Shown here piece by piece: positions 1 to 5,212 of a stretch of 14,579 bases of DNA. Origin of the DNA: a bacterium (GTDB taxonomy: Bacteria > Patescibacteriota > Minisyncoccia > Phycocordibacterales > Phycocordibacteraceae); contig JAJXVW010000010.1 of NCBI GenBank assembly GCA_021781935.1, positions 1-14,579 on the forward strand, written 5' to 3'. Positions within the stretch are counted from its first letter, which is position 1, and each line of letters starts with the position of its first letter. Position numbers and translations under genes: made by a program. The notes under the pieces were generated by a model, which saw only the letters and a program-made list of their open reading frames with translations, made no database searches and was not told the origin of the DNA.

Positions 1-647
1 CGATGCGTCTTCAGTGAACGCTCAGCCCAGTGGTGCGTGCGACGCATCGCCTCCACCTGGTATTCGTATGGTTCATCCGGCGCCGTACATTCGTCGAACG
101 CGAAGAATATATCCGCACCTAATGCGTGCTGGATCTCAATCGAGCGCTCGGGAGTAAAGCGATGGAGCGACCCATCGAGATGCGAGGTGAACGTAACACC
201 CTCATCGTCAATGACCGCTAACTGCCCGTGCTGGGAAGCGACCGATTCATCATAGACAGCCATCTGGTCATGCTTCTCGCTTGTTTCTCCTTGAGCCCCG
301 TCGTCGAACTTCGAGACCGTTCGATTGAACGCCGCTCCGAGCGAGAATACCTGGAACCCCCCTGAGTCCGTGATGGTCGGACCATCCCACTGCATGAATC
401 GCGCGAGGCCTCCGGCCTCGCGCACGAGCGCGTTTCCGGGAGCAAGATAGAGATGGTAAGTGTTCGCGAGCACGACCTCCGCACCAAGGTCCTTGAGCGC
501 GCCCGGAAGAACCCCCTTCACGGAGGCCTTGGTCCCGACGGGCGCGAATCCAGGGGTATGGATATTCCCGTGAGGCGTATGAAGTACACCCGCACGCGCG
601 GCGTCGCCGCGCGTGCGGGTCACGATATCGAAGGAGAGCGCGCTCAT
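1..647 (-). CDS. tgt: tRNA-guanine(34) transglycosylase, 5' part (cut by window edge)
   Basis: This enzyme exchanges guanine-34 in the anticodon of GU(N) tRNAs for a queuine precursor. About 215 N-terminal residues are in the window; the gene runs off the left edge, so the catalytic nucleophile and the zinc site are not seen. Reading the minus strand from ATG at 647 shows family motifs in order: HTPHGNIHTPGFAPVGT (about 23-39), ANTYHLYLAPG (61-71), TDSGGFQVFSLG (93-104, with the conserved Asp of the guanine pocket), HLDGSLHRFTPERSIEIQ (156-173) and FFAFDECTAP (181-190). Between FSLG and GVTF lies an insert of roughly 40 residues (about 105-148) absent from the E. coli enzyme. The start at 647 is chosen because it follows a promoter with predicted leaderless spacing. 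The gene is divergent from the lipoprotein gene. Identity is secure from motifs. Confidence 0.95.
   Translation of the reverse strand, partial: MSALSFDIVTRTRGDAARAGVLHTPHGNIHTPGFAPVGTKASVKGVLPGALKDLGAEVVLANTYHLYLAPGNALVREAGGLARFMQWDGPTITDSGGFQVFSLGAAFNRTVSKFDDGAQGETSEKHDQMAVYDESVASQHGQLAVIDDEGVTFTSHLDGSLHRFTPERSIEIQHALGADIFFAFDECTAPDEPYEYQVEAMRRTHHWAERSLKTH
588..620. repeat. Perfect 15-bp inverted repeat inside tgt
   Basis: The arms 588-602 and 606-620 are perfect reverse complements with a 3-base GTC spacer. They are very G+C-rich and lie within about the first 20 codons of tgt. The stem would form in the tgt mRNA very near its 5' end. It has no T tract on either strand, so it is not an ordinary terminator. 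Confidence 0.8.
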
Positions 648-654
648 TCGCTTG

Positions 655-683
655 AGAATAGCGGGAATGGCGCTATTTGACAA
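655..683 (-). promoter_or_regulatory. tgt promoter (predicted leaderless)
   Basis: On the minus strand, TTGTCA (683-678) and TATTCT (660-655) are separated by exactly 17 bases. The -10 ends 7 bases before the tgt ATG at 647, so transcription would start at or next to the start codon. No Shine-Dalgarno sequence fits between. The -35 overlaps that of the divergent lipoprotein promoter. Confidence 0.6.
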
Positions 684-704
684 TCGTCATAAAAAGCGTA
701 CGTT
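677..704 (+). promoter_or_regulatory. Promoter of the lipoprotein gene
   Basis: A consensus -35 TTGACA (677-682) is followed after 16 bases by TACGTT (699-704), a weak -10 with the key TA and final T. Transcription would start near 711, giving a leader of about 45 bases that carries a hairpin and a Shine-Dalgarno sequence. The -35 is shared, base for base, with the divergent tgt promoter. Confidence 0.5.
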
Positions 705-720
705 TATGTCGGGGCAATTC

Positions 721-736
721 CGGCTCATGCGAGCCG
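721..736 (+). promoter_or_regulatory. Hairpin in the lipoprotein 5' leader
   Basis: CGGCTC (721-726) and GAGCCG (731-736) form a perfect 6-bp stem with a 4-base loop, ending 6 bases before the Shine-Dalgarno sequence. It could stabilise the leader or tune ribosome access. It could also be a protein-binding site in DNA. The function is inferred; the stem itself is plain. Confidence 0.5.
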
Positions 737-742
737 AAACCA

Positions 743-748
743 AAGGAG
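743..748 (+). promoter_or_regulatory. Shine-Dalgarno site of the lipoprotein gene
   Basis: AAGGAG ends 7 bases before ATG at 756, a textbook ribosome binding site. It is noted because nearly all other genes in this window lack one. It fixes the start of the lipoprotein. Confidence 0.85.
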
Positions 749-755
749 ACCTCTG

Positions 756-1469
756 ATGAAATCGATGATGTTCCGAGGGATACTCCTCGGACTCGCGCTA
801 CTTGTGCTGTCCGCCTGCGGGACCGTGCGGGGACCGTTCAACGGCCTCGGTTCGGATCCGATGTCCATGCTGATTATCTACCGAACGGACAATAGCCCTC
901 TCACCTACAGCGAATACCTTGCTGTGCAAGGCGTCGCCGCTCACGATCATCTGGTCCTCATGGGGCAGTTATCGAGCCCATTCGAAGCTATGGTAACCGA
1001 CGGTTTTGCTGGCGCAGTCGCAGGTGCGGCCGGCGGAGCGACGCAGGGCCTCTTCTATACGGGTGGGATGGCAGGTCCGGCTGCCGGGTATAGCGCAGCC
1101 GTCTACGGATTGGGCTACCTGGTGAACGGCGCCCTGAGCTACAGCTATGGGACGGTGTACGACATGGCCCAGATGGTCGAGACGACCATGCGGGACGACG
1201 AGAAGTACGATCATAATCGCATCTTCTATCGGCTCCATGTGGTCGCCGCATTCGTCGCCTCTTCGAACAAGAAGAACGAGCCTGCCTCGTACCTTAAAAA
1301 GCGGATGCCGGACTTCACGGGTCGACGGGCTAACTACATCGACCAGATCCAGACCCAGCACTTGATACCCATGGATGATAGCGTGCTACAGTCGGGCCGA
1401 TTGAGCGCGCCGCCCTTCCGGTCCCGCATGCCGGACAGTACAACATCATCATCGACCGGCCATTATTAA
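756..1469 (+). CDS. Glycine-zipper lipoprotein of unknown function
   Basis: The 237-residue product begins with a lipoprotein signal peptide: basic start, hydrophobic stretch at 8-19, and lipobox LSAC with the lipidated Cys at 21. The next residue is Gly, so there is no Asp retention signal of the E. coli type. Residues about 83-125 are rich in Gly, Ala and small residues with GxxxG-like spacing (GAVAGAAGG, GGMAGPAAG), a glycine-zipper pattern seen in membrane-associated lipoproteins. A charged middle part and a Ser/Thr/Pro-rich tail follow. I recognise no enzymatic motif. The start is fixed by the strong Shine-Dalgarno sequence at 743-748. The gene is a single transcription unit with its own promoter and terminator. 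It is one of only two genes here with a clear leader and ribosome binding site, so it may have a different origin or mode of regulation. Confidence 0.8.
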   Translation: MKSMMFRGILLGLALLVLSACGTVRGPFNGLGSDPMSMLIIYRTDNSPLTYSEYLAVQGVAAHDHLVLMGQLSSPFEAMVTDGFAGAVAGAAGGATQGLFYTGGMAGPAAGYSAAVYGLGYLVNGALSYSYGTVYDMAQMVETTMRDDEKYDHNRIFYRLHVVAAFVASSNKKNEPASYLKKRMPDFTGRRANYIDQIQTQHLIPMDDSVLQSGRLSAPPFRSRMPDSTTSSSTGHY

Positions 1470-1491
1470 AGTACGGTTGGTCGATATCACG

Positions 1492-1524
1492 AAACGGTCC
1501 GAGGCCTACCTCGGACCGTTTTTT
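1492..1524 (+). terminator. Intrinsic terminator of the lipoprotein gene
   Basis: ACGGTCCGAGG (1494-1504) pairs perfectly with CCTCGGACCGT (1509-1519) around a CCTA loop, followed by a run of T (1519-1524). It lies 25 bases after the lipoprotein stop and just before the convergent FKBP gene. On the minus strand no good T run follows, so it works mainly for the plus strand. Confidence 0.93.
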
Positions 1525-1538
1525 GTTTGAGAAATGCC

Positions 1539-2093
1539 CTACGGCTTCTGCACGTTCAGAAGCTGTACCTGGAATACCAAGGTGGCATTCGGCGGAATGA
1601 CGTTGCCCGCCCCCTGTGCGCCGTAGCCCATGGAGGGCGGAATAACGAGCTTACGAACGCCGCCGACCTTCATACCGGCAACGCCCTGATCCCAACCCGG
1701 TATCACTTGACCCGCACCTAGCGTGAAGGTGAATCCATTTTTCGTCTGCGGGTGATCCGCGGAAGCATCGAATACCGTGCCGTCGGTGAGAGCCCCCACG
1801 TACGCGACGGTCACCGTATCGCCCTTCACGGCGGTAGCCCCGGTGCCCACCGTTTCATCGGTCACCTGAAGCGTGCTGGTCGGTTGTGCGGTCAAGTTCA
1901 TAGGAAGAGGAGTGGTTGAGCTGGCTGATTGTTCGGTAGTCGTGGCCATCATGGTGGTAGTCGCCGCGGTCGTCGTGGCCGCACCTGCGGCCGGGCTTGT
2001 GCCGCCAAACGGCCAAAGCCCGGGGAAGATGAAAAATATCGCGATGACCGCTAAGGCGAGCGCGACGGCGATTCCTGTCTGTGTCGGTTGCAT
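1539..2093 (-). CDS. FKBP-type peptidyl-prolyl cis-trans isomerase, membrane-anchored
   Basis: It catalyses cis-trans isomerisation of X-Pro bonds and probably helps fold proteins outside the cytoplasmic membrane. The 184 residues comprise an N-terminal membrane segment (about 7-24), a Thr/Ala/Ser-rich linker (about 32-75) and one complete FKBP domain (about 76-182). FKBP pocket residues are visible: Tyr98 in AYVG, Phe108-Asp109 in VFDA, the GAGQVIPGWDQGVAGMKVG segment with Val130-Ile131 and Trp134, Tyr157 in GYG, and the terminal strand TLVFQVQLL. There is no lipobox Cys, so it should be a signal-anchor protein. The ATG at 2093 follows a TATACT hexamer by 8 bases and has no Shine-Dalgarno sequence, suggesting a leaderless mRNA. 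It lies downstream of the DUF5663-like gene on the same strand and converges on the lipoprotein terminator. Confidence 0.93.
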   Translation of the reverse strand: MQPTQTGIAVALALAVIAIFFIFPGLWPFGGTSPAAGAATTTAATTTMMATTTEQSASSTTPLPMNLTAQPTSTLQVTDETVGTGATAVKGDTVTVAYVGALTDGTVFDASADHPQTKNGFTFTLGAGQVIPGWDQGVAGMKVGGVRKLVIPPSMGYGAQGAGNVIPPNATLVFQVQLLNVQKP

Positions 2094-2101
2094 ATGTTGC
2101 T

Positions 2102-2107
2102 AGTATA
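2102..2107 (-). promoter_or_regulatory. -10 of the FKBP gene (predicted leaderless)
   Basis: TATACT (2107-2102) ends 8 bases before ATG at 2093. No clear -35 is seen. A small inverted repeat CCTCG-AAG-CGAGG (2110-2122) lies just upstream in the spacer and could be an operator or a 3'-end hairpin of the upstream gene. Confidence 0.5.
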
Positions 2108-2132
2108 CCCCTCGAAGCGAGGATGAGTAGGA

Positions 2133-2438
2133 TTATGCCTGAGAATTCTGGAAGGAACGAAAACTCTCGACCTCCCTTTGAACGGCATCTTTCGCGAGCC
2201 GCTCATGATCGGGAACCTCACGATCAAGAAACTCTTGGACTAACTGGGCATTTCCGCCTTCGGCGAGCTTCGCAAATTCTTCGCGCTTCCCGGGTGTGAG
2301 CTTCTCAAGCACGGCGATCGTAGCCGCCTTGAGGGCCACCTCGCCGAACTGGGCGATCAGCTTGTCCTGTTCCTCGGCGGATAGTTCGCTTATTCCGAGA
2401 TCGGCAGCCACCTGCTGCTTCATGTCATCTGGTTGCAT
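2133..2438 (-). CDS. Small acidic helical protein, DUF5663-like
   Basis: The product has 101 residues, is charged and predicted helical, with no signal peptide and no membrane segment. The pattern of an N-terminal LGISELSAEEQDKLIAQFGE followed by a helix ending ...LEKLTPGKREEFAKL resembles the DUF5663 family of Patescibacteria as I remember it; that name is recalled, not searched. The function is unknown. The ATG at 2438 is preceded by TGC-TACCAT ending 9 bases upstream, with no Shine-Dalgarno sequence. The gene sits 23 bases downstream of the 916-residue gene on the same strand, so it may also be read through from that operon. The stop TAA lies at 2135-2133. Confidence 0.75.
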   Translation of the reverse strand: MQPDDMKQQVAADLGISELSAEEQDKLIAQFGEVALKAATIAVLEKLTPGKREEFAKLAEGGNAQLVQEFLDREVPDHERLAKDAVQREVESFRSFQNSQA

Positions 2439-2447
2439 ATAGTACGG

Positions 2448-2456
2448 ATGGTAGCA
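2448..2456 (-). promoter_or_regulatory. Extended -10 of the DUF5663-like gene
   Basis: TGC-TACCAT (2456-2448) ends 9 bases before the ATG at 2438. The TGC matches the extended -10 seen at other starts in the window. No -35 or Shine-Dalgarno sequence is seen. Confidence 0.45.
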
Positions 2457-2461
2457 CGCCG

Positions 2462-5212
2462 CTAGAAGGAGTCCGGAAGTTCGCGTTGAAGATCGTCCAC
2501 GGATGGCGCATGCGGAATTTTCGCGCCCTCTTGGAGCACTGGAGCGATTGAGGGCTGATTTACTTGGATCGGCGCGCCAGGGCCGAACGGCGTAACCGTC
2601 GTGCCCTGCCTATTGATCCATTCTGCGCGCATAAGCTGATGATGGGTACGGAAGAAACCGCGGATGGTCTTATCAAAATAGACGACCGCGCGATGGTCCT
2701 TCGTCACCCAGTCGAACGCAAGCGCGGCGCGCTCCTCGCTGGTGCCGCCGTAGACGACGTCGTGTCCGTCCGCGGAGACATAGCGATGCGCGTTCGCAAC
2801 ATCCACGGTCAGGTATTTTCCGGCCTCGAGGCGTTCCGGATGCGCGAGCGGATGCCCCGCCTGCGCGCCTTCGTGCGCGGTAGGCGCTCCAGAAGCATGC
2901 GCCGCCCCGCTCGCACGCGGAGCAGTCGCCGCATGATGCGCATGGAACCCGATGGACCTGAGCCATGCGCGCATCTCCGCAGGGCCTTTCTCGAACGCCA
3001 TACGCTCCGAGTGATTCAGCCTATCGGCCGGCGACAGCTCCTGCGCGAGTGCGTCGTGCGGATGCGGAGCGATCGTCGCAGGGGCGTGACCTTCGGGGTG
3101 ATGGAGCGGAGGCGTCACGTGCGCAGTAAGCGGTGCCGCAGCATGCCCGTTCAGCTCGATGTTTCCGTGCGTATCAAACGTCATGTGTGCGGTCGGGTCG
3201 ATGGTGACGCTTCCCTCGTTCTGAAGCACGAAATGATGGTTGCGGGCGATCTGGTCGACCACACGGTCGATATCCCCTTGCTTCGCAGTGAGGAGCATAT
3301 AGAGATCCGACTGCTTATCCGCAGGCACCCCCGACTTGAAATAGTCCTCCGCTTTCAGCCCCGCGTGACGTAGCTGTTCCCACATGCCGTGCTTCAGCAT
3401 GTATTCGTACCCATGACCCTTGAACGCTTCCGTCGCGAGCGATGGCGCGGTATGCGGCAGTTCCGGCGCATCGCCGGAAACAGTCGCATGGTCCGCATGG
3501 AGCGTTGTTCCCGACGCATTGAGATGCTCCGACGCTGAGACGGGCTTCACGACATCTTCGGCGCGGACGGGCTGTAGCGGCGCTGCAGGATGCGGCGCAT
3601 GAAATGGCGCGCTCTCCGCGCCTGAAGCGCGCACCTCGGCAGGCGTGAGCGACCCGTGAGCGGCAGAGCCGGCAGGCTCTGCATGGGATAGCGGCGCGTT
3701 CGGCGCGTCCGTCTTTGGCACTTCCGGCGTAGACGCGGTTGAATGGCTCGGCGTCGCGGGAGCATGATCCGCGCCATAAAGCCACTCGTGGAGATAGTGC
3801 GAGAACGCCAGGGAGCCGCCGAGCGTCGCACCGGTGTACGCCGCAGTAAGCGCACCGGCAACCGCACCGACATAGGCGTGCCTCTTCCATGCCGCGCTAT
3901 CCTTCGAAAGCAGCCAGTGTTTCTCCGCTTCAATCTTCGCTTCAATCTTCGCATCGAGCCCTCTCGCACGATTTATGAAAAATCCGGACGTACCGAGCGC
4001 GCGCTGCGTGAACGTAGCTCCTACAAGGGCAGAGGCAATGACGCCGCTCGTTACGCCTGTTCCAAGCGCGAGCGCGGTCGAAAGATACACCTTATGCCGC
4101 ATATCGAGTCCGTTGTACCGCTCCGTGAGACGCTTGAAGTCAGCAAGGAGCCGGGCGCCCTTTTCCGACATCTCGATATCACGCCTAAGGAAATAGCCGG
4201 CATAGCGCAATGACCCCTTCGTTCCCTCGTACGCGAGGCGAACACCGCGCCCGGCAGTCCATGCCGGATTCTCGTAAACGAATCTAGCTCCGCTGCGAAC
4301 CGCACCGAGATCGCGCTTGAATCCCGCATACAGATTCCGCATGCTTGCGGAGAGCTGCTTATTTCGCGTCGACAAAAATTCGGCGGAATGCTCGTACGCT
4401 GCAGACGTTTTCTCCTTCACGAGCACTCCGCCCTTTCGAGCGCTTTCGATAAGATCCGCAAGCTTCGTTCGCCACTCTTTGTTCGTCTGGTATTCGGGGC
4501 CGCTGCCCGTGTGCCGCGCGCTGTCCCAGACCTGCGGGGTTCCCGGCTCCTCGGCTGGCGGCGTACCCGCGTCAGGCTTCAGAGGCTCTCCCGGTTCGGC
4601 GTCGGCTCTCGCCGGCTCAGCACCGTTCGCAAGCGACTCGGCCTCCTCCCCGGCGCGCTCCGCAAGCGCGCGCGCGAGACTATCCTGCGCGGCGGTAAGC
4701 CGCGCTTCGAAGGCGGCCTGCTCACTCGGATCCGTCGCACGCTCAAGGGCATCCATATCTTCCTGCATGCGCTCGTAGGTGGATCGGATCTCGCCCCACA
4801 CCGGCAGTCTCGACTCCTCTAAGCCGAGTGCGCGTACCTGCGTCACAAGCTCCTCGTAGATCTCCCTCGTCTGCGTCCTGAACTCATCTATGGTTGTGGG
4901 CGCATCGCCTTCGTCTTCTTCGATAGTTTTGCTCGCGGCATCCGTCCGCGCCCGCTCCTTGCCGGGAGACAGACTCATCGCGTCCTTGACTGACGCGTCC
5001 GACGAAACGTCGGCTTCGCTGCTACCCACTTGCGCTTGCTCTTCATCCGGCGATGCGTGATAGGGCGCCGGAGAATGCTCTTCCTCGCTTGTCGCGACCA
5101 GTTCGGCGTCCTCAGCGGTAGCGCGCATCATATCCCAACCTCTGTTCGGCCCGCGCGCCGGCCTCGGACTTTCGCCCCGCTGCTGAGGAACGTCTATGCC
5201 GTTACGCTTCAT
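2462..5212 (-). CDS. Large two-span membrane protein, partner of the VirD4-like ATPase
   Basis: The 916-residue product matches no family I can name. It has an acidic, disordered N terminus (about 1-110), a charged coiled-coil-like stretch (about 110-200), a Pro/Glu/Ala-rich linker, a basic helical region (about 245-370), two hydrophobic segments (about 376-401 and 447-470), a long Ala/Pro/His-rich low-complexity tract (about 480-590), and a C-terminal part of about 320 residues with more His-rich linkers and a folded-looking end (from about 805). There is no signal peptide. Its ATG overlaps the TGA of the ATPase gene (ATGA, 5209-5212) and lacks a Shine-Dalgarno sequence, so translation is probably coupled and the two proteins likely act together. 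I infer that it anchors the ATPase to the membrane, because the ATPase has no membrane helices. A 12-base direct repeat (3927-3950) duplicates an AKIE unit. Confidence 0.8.
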   Translation of the reverse strand: MKRNGIDVPQQRGESPRPARGPNRGWDMMRATAEDAELVATSEEEHSPAPYHASPDEEQAQVGSSEADVSSDASVKDAMSLSPGKERARTDAASKTIEEDEGDAPTTIDEFRTQTREIYEELVTQVRALGLEESRLPVWGEIRSTYERMQEDMDALERATDPSEQAAFEARLTAAQDSLARALAERAGEEAESLANGAEPARADAEPGEPLKPDAGTPPAEEPGTPQVWDSARHTGSGPEYQTNKEWRTKLADLIESARKGGVLVKEKTSAAYEHSAEFLSTRNKQLSASMRNLYAGFKRDLGAVRSGARFVYENPAWTAGRGVRLAYEGTKGSLRYAGYFLRRDIEMSEKGARLLADFKRLTERYNGLDMRHKVYLSTALALGTGVTSGVIASALVGATFTQRALGTSGFFINRARGLDAKIEAKIEAEKHWLLSKDSAAWKRHAYVGAVAGALTAAYTGATLGGSLAFSHYLHEWLYGADHAPATPSHSTASTPEVPKTDAPNAPLSHAEPAGSAAHGSLTPAEVRASGAESAPFHAPHPAAPLQPVRAEDVVKPVSASEHLNASGTTLHADHATVSGDAPELPHTAPSLATEAFKGHGYEYMLKHGMWEQLRHAGLKAEDYFKSGVPADKQSDLYMLLTAKQGDIDRVVDQIARNHHFVLQNEGSVTIDPTAHMTFDTHGNIELNGHAAAPLTAHVTPPLHHPEGHAPATIAPHPHDALAQELSPADRLNHSERMAFEKGPAEMRAWLRSIGFHAHHAATAPRASGAAHASGAPTAHEGAQAGHPLAHPERLEAGKYLTVDVANAHRYVSADGHDVVYGGTSEERAALAFDWVTKDHRAVVYFDKTIRGFFRTHHQLMRAEWINRQGTTVTPFGPGAPIQVNQPSIAPVLQEGAKIPHAPSVDDLQRELPDSF
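3927..3950. repeat. 12-bp tandem direct repeat within the 916-residue gene
   Basis: GCTTCAATCTTC occurs twice back to back (3927-3938 and 3939-3950). It encodes a doubled AKIE-like tetrapeptide between the two membrane segments. It is in frame and probably arose by slippage. Confidence 0.7.

Noticed and set aside
218..487. 89-codon minus-strand open frame
   Set aside because: It is in a different frame from tgt, whose motifs are unmistakable over the same bases.
2564..3373. 269-codon plus-strand open frame, rich in Arg
   Set aside because: It lies wholly inside the 916-residue gene on the other strand, has a shadow-like Arg/Met-rich composition and no ribosome site or family motif.
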